This document shows, in pieces, positions 28,062-37,966 of a stretch of DNA of 64,000 bases. A program made the translations under genes and the position numbers. Position 1 is the first letter of the stretch; the number at the start of each line of letters is the position of its first letter. The notes beneath the pieces are model-generated. The model searched no databases. It was not told where the DNA came from and saw only the letters and a list, made by a program, of their open reading frames with translations. The stretch is from Melioribacter sp. (lineage in GTDB: Bacteria > Bacteroidota > Ignavibacteria > Ignavibacteriales > Melioribacteraceae), in NCBI GenBank assembly GCA_023250955.1, contig JAHEZQ010000012.1:37488-101487 (forward strand), written 5' to 3'.

Positions 28062-30296
28062 ATGAAACTAGCCGAACTACAAAAAAAAGTAACCGATATT
28101 CTTGGAGTTTCAGTATCTCAAAAGGAATTATCATTTGAGATATTTATTGAAAATGTTTCCGAGGTTCTTACCGAGGGGATTACTTTGAAAGTTCTACGTA
28201 TCGGTTTTTTTCAACAAAAAGTTGTTCCCACAGGTAATGATATTAATCAGCTGATATTTTCACCGCTTCCTGAAGATTTTTCTCATGAAGACCGTAATTT
28301 ATATTTAACTATTGATGTTCTTCCCAAAGTAAAAACCAAACTTGAATTTGATGCTACAGTGTTCAGTATAGGTGTTGGAAAACCCCTACTGCCTCTAACA
28401 ATAGATGAAATGCCAGATACAGAAACTTCTTATGCTATGTTGAGGAAATCAATCGAAGAAAGAGTTAAAGAATTAATCGCCGACTCAGATCAAATACCAA
28501 ACTTTAATATCTGGGATGATTATTATAAATCGCCGGAAGAATATGAAACTGAGAAACTCAATGACTTACAATCGCAACTGGCAGAGTTGACTGCAGATAT
28601 AAATTATAAAGATCAGGAGGAGCCAGGAAGTATACCAAATAAATTTTTTGAGGATGATGTTTCAAAAATAATAGACGAAGAACAACTCAATACAACTGTT
28701 AACGAAGAACCGGAAGAAATTCCTATTCAAACAAACGAAGAAGACAAATTTTCTGATCTCGAAAAAATTATCAAAGAAGAAGAAGCAAAAATAAACTCAG
28801 AAGAGTTTGACACAACAAATGAAGACAGTATCATCAGAACAACTGATGAAGAACCTGCTGATTATTCTTCGCTCGAAACAATAGAAATCCCAACAGGAAC
28901 ATTGACAGTTGCAGATTTGCTTGATGATTCAACATCTATTCACCAAGAGGATTTAGATATTCCGAAAAATGTGGTCGAGCCGGTGATTCTGAGTACCCCT
29001 GAGATACCTAGAGATAAACCAGAAGAAATAGAATCACAAAAAGTAATTATAGATCTTGAAGAAAAAGACAAAACAGAAACAATTACCGACAATCAAGAAA
29101 GTGTTGATGTTGAAACTGAAGATATAAAATTAGAAAGAGAACAACCGGAAAGTGATGAAAAGATTGAATGGAATTGGGGCGACGAATTAAAAGATGAATT
29201 CGGCGAAAGTATTGATGAAGAGGAAGTTAATTTTGAAATGGTTGATCAATTTAATGATGATGATAATTTGGAATTAATAGATGAAAAAGTAGGCACTGAT
29301 AAAAAATTTACAAAAGATCTGTTCAAAGAATTGGAGACAACACTAGAACGTGAAATCTATGAAGAAGGTGAACGGTTAGATGAAGATAGACTAAAATATA
29401 GCAGACGATTAACTAATGAGAGATCATTCAAATTTAAGAAACCAACAGATGAATATTCTGATAATAATAAAAAAGTTGTGTTAGAGTTTTCTGGCCCTCC
29501 GGCAAAATATGAATTTATTGAAGACAGGAGAATTATCAAAGAAAAGAATAAAGCAATAACACTTATTGATGAGGATGAGAGAAGGTATGATGATTATAAT
29601 AAACTTAGGATAAAACCAGTTGTACAGGAGAAAGATAATTATTTTAATAAAACATTTATCTTAATCTTCTCTGCATTTGTTTTACTAACCTCGATAATAA
29701 TTTATCTAATTATGAGGGGGAATAATCCGAATGAACCTCAACAGACTAAAATTGATACTAATAATTCTCAGCAGTTAAATCAAAATACAATTGATTCGCA
29801 AAAGTCATCAATATCAGACCAAACAATTTCTAAACCAAATAATTCTACACTGGATAATTCTTCACAGAATAAAATTGTTTCTTCACAACCGGTAAATGAT
29901 GAATTAAGTGATTTTCCAATTACCCCAACTTCTCCTGTTCCGATCAAGCAAGGGAATACTCTCCCAAATATAGAAACAAAAAATTCTTCAAGTAATTTGA
30001 AATCAGAGTCAAAAACAAAAACGGAGAATAATGATTTATATAAAACTCCGGCTACAGATACGCGTATCAACAAATCAATTTACTTTGATGGAAAAAGTTA
30101 CAGCTATCAAACTTCGTCTTGGCCGCGGAAACTTAGAGCAGAACAAGAGGTTAAACGATTACGTGCTCTAGGCATTAATGCTTTTATTGTCGAAGCTTAT
30201 CTTCCTCAAAAAGGAGGAACGTGGTACCGTATACGAGTAGGTTCTTTTAATTCAGAACAAGAAGCACAAGATTATATTAATAAAAATAAATTTTAA
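28062..30296 (+). CDS. HU-like/SPOR-domain single-pass membrane protein
   Basis: 744 residues. The first ~80 residues resemble the HU/IHF-like domain found in some Bacteroidota membrane proteins (SFEIFIENVSEVLTEGITLKVLRIGFFQQK). A very acidic low-complexity region (about 155-450) follows, then a charged stretch and one membrane helix near 530-551. A Ser/Asn/Gln-rich periplasmic linker ends in a SPOR domain (about 665-744) that should bind denuded peptidoglycan at division sites. It sits between the barrel gene and exbB in the same operon. Confidence 0.78.
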   Translation: MKLAELQKKVTDILGVSVSQKELSFEIFIENVSEVLTEGITLKVLRIGFFQQKVVPTGNDINQLIFSPLPEDFSHEDRNLYLTIDVLPKVKTKLEFDATVFSIGVGKPLLPLTIDEMPDTETSYAMLRKSIEERVKELIADSDQIPNFNIWDDYYKSPEEYETEKLNDLQSQLAELTADINYKDQEEPGSIPNKFFEDDVSKIIDEEQLNTTVNEEPEEIPIQTNEEDKFSDLEKIIKEEEAKINSEEFDTTNEDSIIRTTDEEPADYSSLETIEIPTGTLTVADLLDDSTSIHQEDLDIPKNVVEPVILSTPEIPRDKPEEIESQKVIIDLEEKDKTETITDNQESVDVETEDIKLEREQPESDEKIEWNWGDELKDEFGESIDEEEVNFEMVDQFNDDDNLELIDEKVGTDKKFTKDLFKELETTLEREIYEEGERLDEDRLKYSRRLTNERSFKFKKPTDEYSDNNKKVVLEFSGPPAKYEFIEDRRIIKEKNKAITLIDEDERRYDDYNKLRIKPVVQEKDNYFNKTFILIFSAFVLLTSIIIYLIMRGNNPNEPQQTKIDTNNSQQLNQNTIDSQKSSISDQTISKPNNSTLDNSSQNKIVSSQPVNDELSDFPITPTSPVPIKQGNTLPNIETKNSSSNLKSESKTKTENNDLYKTPATDTRINKSIYFDGKSYSYQTSSWPRKLRAEQEVKRLRALGINAFIVEAYLPQKGGTWYRIRVGSFNSEQEAQDYINKNKF

Positions 30297-30316
30297 ATTA
30301 TTCCTGAAGGCAGAAT

Positions 30317-30964
30317 ATGAATTTAATTCAGATGTTTTTGAAGGGCGGATTGGTAATGTGGCCGATACTTGCGTGTTCAATTATCGGTTTGGCTATTGCG
30401 ATTGAAAAGTTTTTAGTAATTAAAAAAGCGAAGATCAATGTTCCGGCATTTTCCATAAAGATCAGGGGAATATTAAAAAGAAAAGATATTACCGGGGCTA
30501 TTAATTATTGCATGGAAGAGAAATCTCCAATATCAAATATTATCCGCCGGGGATTAAAGAAACATAAATTTGGACGTAAAAGGGTGATTGAATCAATCGA
30601 ATCAGCTGGTAAACAGGAAATAAGTAAACTTGAAAAAGGATTAGCAACTTTAGCTACAGTAGCCGGAGCCGCACCGATGCTCGGCTTTCTAGGAACTGTT
30701 ACAGGAATGATTGCAGCATTTATGAAAATTCAAGAATTGCAAGGAAGTGCAAGTCCGGCAGATCTTGCTTCAGGTATTTGGGAAGCATTACTTACAACTG
30801 CGTTCGGTCTGTTTGTAGGAATTCCTGCACTAGCTATATATAATTATTTTGTAAGTCTGATAAGTAAAATAGTTTTGGATATGGAAAGAGTTGCAACGGA
30901 TATTCTTGATGTCTTAGATGAAACTGATAAAGATTTTTCTGAAGATGAAGAAACGGAAATATAG
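30317..30964 (+). CDS. exbB: MotA/TolQ/ExbB proton channel protein
   Basis: 215 residues with three membrane segments: near 10-30, and two in the conserved core GLATLATVAGAAPMLGFLGTVTGMIAAF and AFGLFVGIPALAIYNYF. The family signature LGFLGTV is intact. It forms a pentameric proton channel with the next gene product and energises TonB or Tol-type partners. ExbB rather than TolQ is preferred because a TonB-family gene ends the operon. Confidence 0.9.
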   Translation: MNLIQMFLKGGLVMWPILACSIIGLAIAIEKFLVIKKAKINVPAFSIKIRGILKRKDITGAINYCMEEKSPISNIIRRGLKKHKFGRKRVIESIESAGKQEISKLEKGLATLATVAGAAPMLGFLGTVTGMIAAFMKIQELQGSASPADLASGIWEALLTTAFGLFVGIPALAIYNYFVSLISKIVLDMERVATDILDVLDETDKDFSEDEETEI

Positions 30965-30972
30965 GTGAAGAA

Positions 30973-31374
30973 ATGAAATTTGAGTCTCCGCATAAATTAA
31001 TAAGCGCTTTCAATTTTTCTTCTTTGACTGATATTGTGATGCTGTTATTAATATTTTTTCTATTGTCATCACAGTTTGTACTTCAAACCGGTGTTAAAGT
31101 AAAATTACCTGGTGCAAAAAATAACGAGCAAGCTCAAGCGACAAATTTTTCAGTTACCATCACTGATCAAGGTAGAATCTATGTAGGATCTGATGAAGTT
31201 GGTCTTAATGCACTTGCCGGAAAACTTTCCGAAATTAAAAAAAATCAGAATGAAAATCTTACAATACGCGCAGATAAGTCTGTAAAGATTGATATTATTA
31301 TTAAAGTAATTGATGCAGCCAAAGGAATTGGAATTGATAAATTCACAATTCAAACCGAAAAAATTTCTTTCTAA
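30973..31374 (+). CDS. exbD: ExbD/TolR biopolymer transport protein
   Basis: 133 residues. One N-terminal membrane helix carries the conserved aspartate (SLTDIVMLLLIFFLLS), followed by a periplasmic domain (VKLPGAKNNEQ... IRADKSVKIDIIIKVIDAAK) typical of ExbD/TolR. It pairs with ExbB 8 bp upstream, and its stop overlaps the first base of the next gene's start. Confidence 0.92.
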   Translation: MKFESPHKLISAFNFSSLTDIVMLLLIFFLLSSQFVLQTGVKVKLPGAKNNEQAQATNFSVTITDQGRIYVGSDEVGLNALAGKLSEIKKNQNENLTIRADKSVKIDIIIKVIDAAKGIGIDKFTIQTEKISF

Positions 31375-32060
31375 TGTTTACAAAAGAGCCTCGAAATATT
31401 TCATATTTAGTTTCTATCTCATTTCATTTGATCCTTGCATTGATTTTTCTTTTTGTAAAAATGTCTGGTGAATCTAATCTTCAGGAATATTTACTGGTTG
31501 GATTTGGTTCCGGCAGCGGATCAGGAAGTCCCGGTTCACAATTTCAAAAAACTGTTATTGATGAAAATAAAGCTCCAGAAGAAAAATCAGTTAAAAATAA
31601 AGAAGAACTTAAAAAAGTAGAATTACCAAAATCGAAACAGACAGATGAAAACAATTTAATTACGTCTGATAAGAAAAAAGAGAAAGATGAATTAAAAAAT
31701 TCCAAAGTTAAACCTTTGGTATCGGGAGATGCAAAAAAAGAAGGGAGTGAATTAGGTGGGGAAGGAACAGGCGGTTTTGGTTTTGAATTAGATTTTGGCG
31801 GTAAAGGAATGAGACGCATTTATAGTTATAATTTGCCTGAATATCCCGAAGGTGTTGCAAAAGAAATTGATGTTAAAATAAGATTTACAATTTTAGCTGA
31901 TGGGACAGTGAGTAAAATATTTCCGCTAATTAAGGCAGACGCACGTTTGGAATTTGCTGCAATCAATTCCTTAAAAAATTGGCGCTTCGAACCGTTGCCA
32001 AAAAATGCAAAACAAATTGATCAAACAGTGGTAATTACTTTTCCGTACCGGCTTCAGTAG
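31374..32060 (+). CDS. tonB: TonB-family protein
   Basis: 228 residues. An N-terminal membrane helix (about 10-27) precedes a Gly/Ser-rich stretch (GFGSGSGSGSPG), a Lys/Glu-rich periplasmic linker, another Gly-rich segment, and a C-terminal TonB domain (YPEGVAKEIDVKIRFTILADGTVSKIFPL ... LKNWRFEPLP). It transmits proton-motive force from ExbBD to outer-membrane receptors, and is the only TonB in this window although four TonB-linked or barrel proteins are present. Its last 26 bp overlap the convergent gene on the other strand. Confidence 0.88.
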   Translation: MFTKEPRNISYLVSISFHLILALIFLFVKMSGESNLQEYLLVGFGSGSGSGSPGSQFQKTVIDENKAPEEKSVKNKEELKKVELPKSKQTDENNLITSDKKKEKDELKNSKVKPLVSGDAKKEGSELGGEGTGGFGFELDFGGKGMRRIYSYNLPEYPEGVAKEIDVKIRFTILADGTVSKIFPLIKADARLEFAAINSLKNWRFEPLPKNAKQIDQTVVITFPYRLQ

Positions 32061-32337
32061 CTGGTTTATCCTCACTATAATAAAATCTATAGAAGAAAAA
32101 TTCTGCAATTGAAAGAAGAGTTAAAGAGATTGCATCCGAATCGAATTGAATTCCGAATCCTCTGCTGTCAATAAATATTTTTACGACGGAAGTTGAAATA
32201 GACCAGCCGACCGCAAACAAAATTATCATCAATGCCAAATTTGTAAATGCCGAGCTTAAAGATTCATCCTGCCATTTTTTTGTAAAGATGACCAGTATAA
32301 AAACTAAATGAGCGCTAAAAATTAATGCGGTTATCAT
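32035..32337 (-). CDS. small integral membrane protein, unknown
   Basis: 100 residues with three predicted membrane segments (about 3-20, 33-53 and 66-86) and a charged tail. I recognise no family. It is the third gene of a minus-strand run (DUF2085, membrane protein, this) with no gap from the gene before it. Its 3' end overlaps tonB on the opposite strand by 26 bp. Confidence 0.6.
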   Translation of the reverse strand: MITALIFSAHLVFILVIFTKKWQDESLSSAFTNLALMIILFAVGWSISTSVVKIFIDSRGFGIQFDSDAISLTLLSIAEFFFYRFYYSEDKPATEAGTEK

Positions 32338-32877
32338 TTATTTACCGTTTGATTGATTACTAAGTCGGCTATTAATTATTTGTGCGCCTACTAAACCGCC
32401 GACTGATCCAAAAATTGAATTAACAATAAAATTATTTAATATAACAGAAAATGTATAAAGAATTGAAAATCCGTTTTTCAGAATATCTTCTCTCACCGAT
32501 TGAAAGATATTGAGTACTTCTTTTTTTATTTCCTCACTAAGCGGAAGATTTTGAACTATACGCTGAAGATCAGTAAAGGATGCTATTACATCATTATTTT
32601 TGGTTATAAAAGTAATAAGCAGTTCAAAAACTGATCCGAATAAAGCAGCAAATAATCCGGTGAATAAACCGAACAACAGAGCTTTCTTCATCGGTATCTT
32701 TCCAAAATTTCTTGTTGCCCGTTGATCTAATAACAAAGAAATGGATGCAGCAAGAGGTAAGATCATACAACATGAAAAACTTTTTACCAAAGGAACAATT
32801 TGTAAAACTCCGGCTCCGAAACCGCAAATAAGTGCCGCTAAATATTTCTTCAAGTTAGTCTCATCTTTTAAGTTCAA
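32338..32877 (-). CDS. integral membrane protein, unknown (Gly-rich helices)
   Basis: 179 residues. Hydrophobic segments near 12-45, 67-92 and 138-168 with GFGAGVLQIVPL and a late GSVGGLVGAQI, a motif seen in small pore or channel-like proteins. A ~45-residue hydrophilic loop separates the last two. No family is recognised. It overlaps the DUF2085 gene by 17 bp and abuts the next gene, so all three are co-translated. Confidence 0.6.
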   Translation of the reverse strand: MNLKDETNLKKYLAALICGFGAGVLQIVPLVKSFSCCMILPLAASISLLLDQRATRNFGKIPMKKALLFGLFTGLFAALFGSVFELLITFITKNNDVIASFTDLQRIVQNLPLSEEIKKEVLNIFQSVREDILKNGFSILYTFSVILNNFIVNSIFGSVGGLVGAQIINSRLSNQSNGK

Positions 32878-33313
32878 GAATTAAATTATTCAAGCCGGCG
32901 TAAAGATAAAAAAATCCTATTGAACCTAAAAGTAATCCTGTTGAAAACGCAATTAATTTGGAATATGTATAAATATTTAATGAGGTAAGTAACACATCAA
33001 CAATCATAGGAACAGAGGCAATTAGCAAAATATTAATGTGGAATTTCTTTTTTGATAATTTAAATAATACAAGGACTGAAGAAATTAATAATCCTAAATA
33101 AATACCTGTGCAACGGGCACAAGCTAAAGTTTCTGCTCCATCGAAGAAAAGTAATTTGTTTTTTTCTTGATGACATACCAAAGAAAAAGTTTTTTGCAAA
33201 AAGGGTAAAACGAAAACAAAATGCTCGTCTATTTTAGTAAGCCATTCCACAAAGATTCCTAAACACCAAAACAGTAGTAGGAAAAATAAAACCAACCTAT
33301 AACTGAGTTTCAT
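32861..33313 (-). CDS. DUF2085 family membrane protein
   Basis: 150 residues with four membrane helices. The DUF2085 signature is clear: LVCHQEKNKLLFF followed by LACARCTGIYLGLL, giving a His/Cys set likely to bind a metal. Function is unknown. It begins 9 bp after the beta-propeller gene on the minus strand. Confidence 0.8.
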   Translation of the reverse strand: MKLSYRLVLFFLLLFWCLGIFVEWLTKIDEHFVFVLPFLQKTFSLVCHQEKNKLLFFDGAETLACARCTGIYLGLLISSVLVLFKLSKKKFHINILLIASVPMIVDVLLTSLNIYTYSKLIAFSTGLLLGSIGFFYLYAGLNNLILELKR

Positions 33314-33321
33314 TGGATGGA

Positions 33322-34182
33322 TTAATTAGATTGAACAATTTTGTAAATATAGATAGAGCTTTTTGTGAGAAGATACAATTTTGAATTGTATATGATTGAA
33401 TCTTCTAGATCATCTCCTAATTTCGGTTTGAATGTGGTTGGATTAAAATTCGGGGATTCAGAATCGGAATCAGAAAAAAAAGAAATTTGTGATTTATCAT
33501 TTATACTAACGATCCTAAAAGTTGAATTAATATTTTCTGGTTCAAATGGTAATTGAATTTTTTTTATACCATTACCAAATTGATCAAATTGAAAAAGATA
33601 TTTGGAATCTACGACTAATATTTTTGCATCATTAGTAATTATAAAGTGTTTGGGATTTTCTAGCGCAAAAGAACCCGCATCATAACTTCCTATTGAAGTT
33701 TGATATTCCCACCGGGAATTAAATTTTAAAATTCTTTTGTTGTCAGAATCGAGAATAAATATATAACCTTGTGAAGATACAGCCGAACTTAACGGATATC
33801 TGAATTTAATCCGATCATCATCTGTATCCTGAGTAGAGAAGAAAGAAATAAAATTCAGATCTTTATCAAACAACTGAATTCGGTTGTTATTCTTATCAGC
33901 CACATAAATATTTAATGGCGTCGCAAAAACATCAACCGGAAAATCAAAAGAAGATTCATTCCAACCGTATCCTCCAATTGATTTTATTACCTTTCCAAGT
34001 GTATCCAATTTTATTATTTCATTGGAAGAAACATCAGAAATATAAATGTATCCTAGAGAATTGATCGAAAAAGATTTTGCATTAGTGAATGACCCAATTT
34101 GTCCGGAATAAACAATTGCTTGTGGTAATATGTAATTTACAGTAGTAAAAAGTAATATTGACAGGTAATGTTTAAATTTCAT
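33322..34182 (-). CDS. secreted NHL/6-bladed beta-propeller protein
   Basis: 286 residues from the ATG at 34182, chosen because MKFKHYLSILLFTTVNYILPQ forms a good signal peptide there; the longer open frame upstream adds 41 residues without a signal. The mature part has repeated NHL-like blades (FSINSLGYIYISDVSSNEIIKLD, PLNIYVADKNNNRIQLFDKDL, SQGYIFILDSDNKRILKFNSRWE). It is an exported propeller, probably a binding scaffold. It is divergent from the repeat lipoprotein gene. Confidence 0.75.
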   Translation of the reverse strand: MKFKHYLSILLFTTVNYILPQAIVYSGQIGSFTNAKSFSINSLGYIYISDVSSNEIIKLDTLGKVIKSIGGYGWNESSFDFPVDVFATPLNIYVADKNNNRIQLFDKDLNFISFFSTQDTDDDRIKFRYPLSSAVSSQGYIFILDSDNKRILKFNSRWEYQTSIGSYDAGSFALENPKHFIITNDAKILVVDSKYLFQFDQFGNGIKKIQLPFEPENINSTFRIVSINDKSQISFFSDSDSESPNFNPTTFKPKLGDDLEDSIIYNSKLYLLTKSSIYIYKIVQSN

Positions 34183-34320
34183 CACTTTTAGCCCTTGAAC
34201 TAACCTAATTTCGGGTACAAAGTTAGGCATACTTTCTGAAAGAAATTTCTTAATTAAAATAGTGAAATTTATTAAATTACCACAGACAGAAAGTCTGCCA
34301 AACATAGCATAGAGGAAGCA

Positions 34321-37300
34321 ATGCGAAAACTAATAATATTATCTCTTGGAATACTAATAATTCTTTCCTCATGTAAATTGAAAGATGCTACTTCATCATC
34401 AAACCCGGTTGAACCTGGTACTGGTGATGTTATTATAAAAGTTGTTGCACCAAACGGTGGAGAAACAGTATCCGAAGGTTCTGCTTATCAGATTGAATGG
34501 ACTGGTACAGGAACATCGTTAGTTAAGATCCAATATTCGATTGATAATGGTACAAGCTGGGCTTTGGTAGTTGATAGTTTGAAAAACACGGGCATATATA
34601 ATTGGTTCCCGGTACCGAACACAATTTCTAATCAATGCAGAATAATGATAACGAGCTCAAATGGGGTTAGCTCAGATCAGAGTGATAAAGTTTTTGCAAT
34701 AGTAAAAAACTCAAATGAAAGTTTAAAAATAAATTCTCCGAACGGAGGAGAATCTTGGGTAGCTGGTTCATTTAATCAAATTAAATGGTATAGTTCTGGA
34801 CTTGATTCAGTTAAGCTTCAATATACGACAGATAATGGTCAACACTGGAATTTAATTGCAATAGATAAAAAAAATACAGGTATTTACTATTGGGATCCAA
34901 TCCCGAATACTCCATCTACATTAGCTAAAGTTAGAATTATGGATGCTAAAGATGGAATTCCATCTACAGAAAGTACTAATCCGTTTACAATTCTGCCCGA
35001 ACCAATAATAAAAGTTTTATCACCTAACGGTGGTGAAACAATCCTTGCAGGAACGAATAGAAAAATTGAATGGACCTCTGAAAATATTGAGAACGTTAAA
35101 ATTGCTTATTCAACTAATAAAGGATATGATTGGAAAACAATTGTTGCTTCCACACCGTCAATAGGATTTTACATTTGGTCACCTGTACCAAATGTAAATT
35201 CTCAATTATGTATTATCAAAATCAATGATGCTGTTGACAGTTTATCTTCAGATGTATCGGATAATGAATTTACAATAACAAACCAAATTTCTCAGACGAT
35301 TGGTGTAACTAGTCCTAACGGTGGAGAAAAATGGCAGGCTGGTACTTCACAAAATATTACATGGAGTTCTAGCGGTGTCACAAATGTTAAATTAGAATTT
35401 ACATCTAACAATGGTTTGACTTGGAATACACTTGTTAATAATCTTTCTAACACTGGTGCTTATGGATGGAGTATCCCAAATTCACTATCAACACAATGTT
35501 TAATTAAAGTAAGCGACGCCGCGGATGGTGAACCTGCTGATCAGAGTAATGCTAATTTTAGTATTACACCAAAACCAGAACTGAAAATATTATATCCGAT
35601 CGGAGGAGAAACCTGGATTGCGGGAATTGTTGATACTATTCGTTGGACTTCTGTCGGTGTAGATAATGTTCTTATTGAATATACACCTGATAACGAAAAA
35701 ACCTGGACTACTATTGTTCAAAGAACAGGTTCGACTGGAAAATATCCTTTTAGTTTTTCCAGTTCTGGAGATCAATATAAAGTTAGAATCAAGGAAGCTG
35801 TTACAGGTTCGCCAGTCTCTCAAAGTAATGGAACATTTACCGTATTGCCGGAACCGAAGATTACTGTTGTATCTCCAAACGGAAATGAAGGATGGTATGC
35901 CGGTTCAAGTAATAGTATTACTTGGACTTCATCGTACATTGAGAATGTTAAAATTGAGTTTACTACTAACAACGGTGCTACATGGGCAACAATTGTTGCA
36001 AGTACACCGAGTACCGGATTTTATAGTTGGAATCTGATACCAAATGTAAGTCCTTCATTACAGTGTCGTATAAGAATAAGTGAAGCTATTCGAGGTTTAC
36101 CATCTGATATTTCCGATAATAATTTTTCGATTACTGATCAAGGAACACAGCTAATTATAGTAACTAGTCCTAACGGTGGAGAAAAATGGATAGCTGGTTC
36201 TTCTCAACAAATAACATGGAACGCTGCCGGAATTACTAATGTAAAAATTGAATACACACTTAATAGCGGACTAAGTTGGAATACAATTACTGCTAGTACG
36301 CCAAGTACTGGATCTTATACATGGAATCAAGTACCTAATACAATCGCGACAAATTGTAAAATTAAAATTAGTGACGCATTAGACGGAGCGCCATCTGATG
36401 ACAGCGATCAGTTTTTTACAATTCAAGAAGCACCAGCAATAACAGTAATTTCACCAAATGGCGGTGAAACATTACAAAGTGGTACTAGTCAGGAAATAAG
36501 ATGGACATCTCAAAATGTAGAAAATGTTAAGATAGAGTATACAACTAACGCAGGCGGAACTTGGAATACTATTATTAATTCTTGGGAAAGCAAAGGCGCC
36601 TATACTTGGTCCAATATTCCTGATTTAAGTTCTTATCAATGCAGAATAAAAATTAGTGATGCGGCCAATGGCAGTCCGTTTGATATATCCGATAATAATT
36701 TTACAATTTCCAATACTACAGTTCAATCTATAAGGGTTATATCACCAAACGGTGGCGAGAAATGGCGTGAGAAACAAACTAAAACAATTACATGGGATTC
36801 TAGAGCTATTGCAAATGTGAAGATAGACTTTACTATAAACAATGAAAATACGTGGACAAATATTATAAATAATCTTCCGAGCTCTGGTTCGTATGATTGG
36901 ACAATTCCGGCTGGATTAAATTCAACACAATGTAAAATTAGAATAAGCGATGCTGCAGACAACGATCCAATTGATGAAAGCGACGCATCATTTTCTATAT
37001 TACTAACTCCAGAAATTCAACAGATAACATTTCCAACAAATGGTAGTGAAGTAATAGCAGGTCAACCAGTAAATATTCAATGGGTATCAACCGGAATTTC
37101 CGCGGTTAAGATAGAATATAATTATATCAATCCGTCTATACCATCTAATTGGATTACGTTGGTAGATAGTGTTCAAAATAGCGGAAGTTATCAAACTAGT
37201 TTTTCCGTAGTTTCTGATAATTATGTTATTAGAATTTCCGCCACAGATAAAACAGCTTCAATGAATAGTGGTGTATTTAAAGTTACAAAAGCACCAACAA

Positions 37301-37917
37301 TAACTATAATTAGACCAAATGGTGGCGAGCAATGGCTATCTAATAATTCGCAAGAGATAAGATGGTCTTCCAACAATATTGTAAATGTTAAAATTGAGTA
37401 TTCAACAAATGGTGGTGGTTCATGGAAAACTATTTCAGCCAGTACTCCTAACGATGGTACATATAATTGGGTGCCGACTGATAATGATAGTTCAGATAAC
37501 AGCGTGGTAAGAATTAGCGAAGCAGTCACAGGAACGCCAACAGGTATATCTGCTAACGTTTTCTCAATTCATAAGAACAAGAAAGTTAGAGTGGTTTATC
37601 CAAATGGTGGAGAGACTGTTAAAGATTCTGTAAATGTTATCTGGACAACATTTGCAGTTTCTAATATTAATCTGTATTACTCGGTTGATAATGGTGTTTC
37701 GTGGATTCAACTATTATCAAATAACCAGTCAACTGGTGCTTATCATTGGGTTTTCCCAGTAGGATTATTCTCTGGTCAGGCGAGAATCAAAGTAGAAGAT
37801 GCTTCAAATCCCGCTTTGTATGATATAAGCGATGGATTCTTCTACTTAAATGTTGATAAACCGGTGGGCAATGTTATTCCAAAGGCAGAAATAAAAAAAT
37901 TGCCGAAGAAAAAGTAG
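34321..37917 (+). CDS. lipoprotein with 12 tandem Ig-like SPNGGE repeats
   Basis: 1198 residues. A lipoprotein signal peptide ends at IILSSC (C18). The rest is twelve repeats of about 95 residues, each opening with a (S)PNGGE-like motif and continuing with I-x-W-x-S, nVKIeYs, W..i and a closing kI(r)ISDA. Repeat 5 has PIGGE, 6 PNGNE and 10 PTNGS. The units look like Kre9/Knh1-type or Ig-like beta sandwiches. The lysine-rich C-terminus shows no type IX secretion domain. A cell-surface adhesin or stalk anchored in the outer membrane is likely. Confidence 0.82.
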   Translation: MRKLIILSLGILIILSSCKLKDATSSSNPVEPGTGDVIIKVVAPNGGETVSEGSAYQIEWTGTGTSLVKIQYSIDNGTSWALVVDSLKNTGIYNWFPVPNTISNQCRIMITSSNGVSSDQSDKVFAIVKNSNESLKINSPNGGESWVAGSFNQIKWYSSGLDSVKLQYTTDNGQHWNLIAIDKKNTGIYYWDPIPNTPSTLAKVRIMDAKDGIPSTESTNPFTILPEPIIKVLSPNGGETILAGTNRKIEWTSENIENVKIAYSTNKGYDWKTIVASTPSIGFYIWSPVPNVNSQLCIIKINDAVDSLSSDVSDNEFTITNQISQTIGVTSPNGGEKWQAGTSQNITWSSSGVTNVKLEFTSNNGLTWNTLVNNLSNTGAYGWSIPNSLSTQCLIKVSDAADGEPADQSNANFSITPKPELKILYPIGGETWIAGIVDTIRWTSVGVDNVLIEYTPDNEKTWTTIVQRTGSTGKYPFSFSSSGDQYKVRIKEAVTGSPVSQSNGTFTVLPEPKITVVSPNGNEGWYAGSSNSITWTSSYIENVKIEFTTNNGATWATIVASTPSTGFYSWNLIPNVSPSLQCRIRISEAIRGLPSDISDNNFSITDQGTQLIIVTSPNGGEKWIAGSSQQITWNAAGITNVKIEYTLNSGLSWNTITASTPSTGSYTWNQVPNTIATNCKIKISDALDGAPSDDSDQFFTIQEAPAITVISPNGGETLQSGTSQEIRWTSQNVENVKIEYTTNAGGTWNTIINSWESKGAYTWSNIPDLSSYQCRIKISDAANGSPFDISDNNFTISNTTVQSIRVISPNGGEKWREKQTKTITWDSRAIANVKIDFTINNENTWTNIINNLPSSGSYDWTIPAGLNSTQCKIRISDAADNDPIDESDASFSILLTPEIQQITFPTNGSEVIAGQPVNIQWVSTGISAVKIEYNYINPSIPSNWITLVDSVQNSGSYQTSFSVVSDNYVIRISATDKTASMNSGVFKVTKAPTITIIRPNGGEQWLSNNSQEIRWSSNNIVNVKIEYSTNGGGSWKTISASTPNDGTYNWVPTDNDSSDNSVVRISEAVTGTPTGISANVFSIHKNKKVRVVYPNGGETVKDSVNVIWTTFAVSNINLYYSVDNGVSWIQLLSNNQSTGAYHWVFPVGLFSGQARIKVEDASNPALYDISDGFFYLNVDKPVGNVIPKAEIKKLPKKK

Positions 37918-37966
37918 AATCTTTTTCTTTTAATGTGATAGTTCTATATTTGCTTTGAAGATTAAC

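Noticed and set aside
35590..36037. Overlapping ORFs within the repeat lipoprotein
   Set aside because: Shadows of the repetitive coding frame; no start signals.
34440..37620. CRISPR-like periodicity
   Set aside because: The ~285-bp period is the protein repeat unit, with poorly conserved DNA and no spacer structure.
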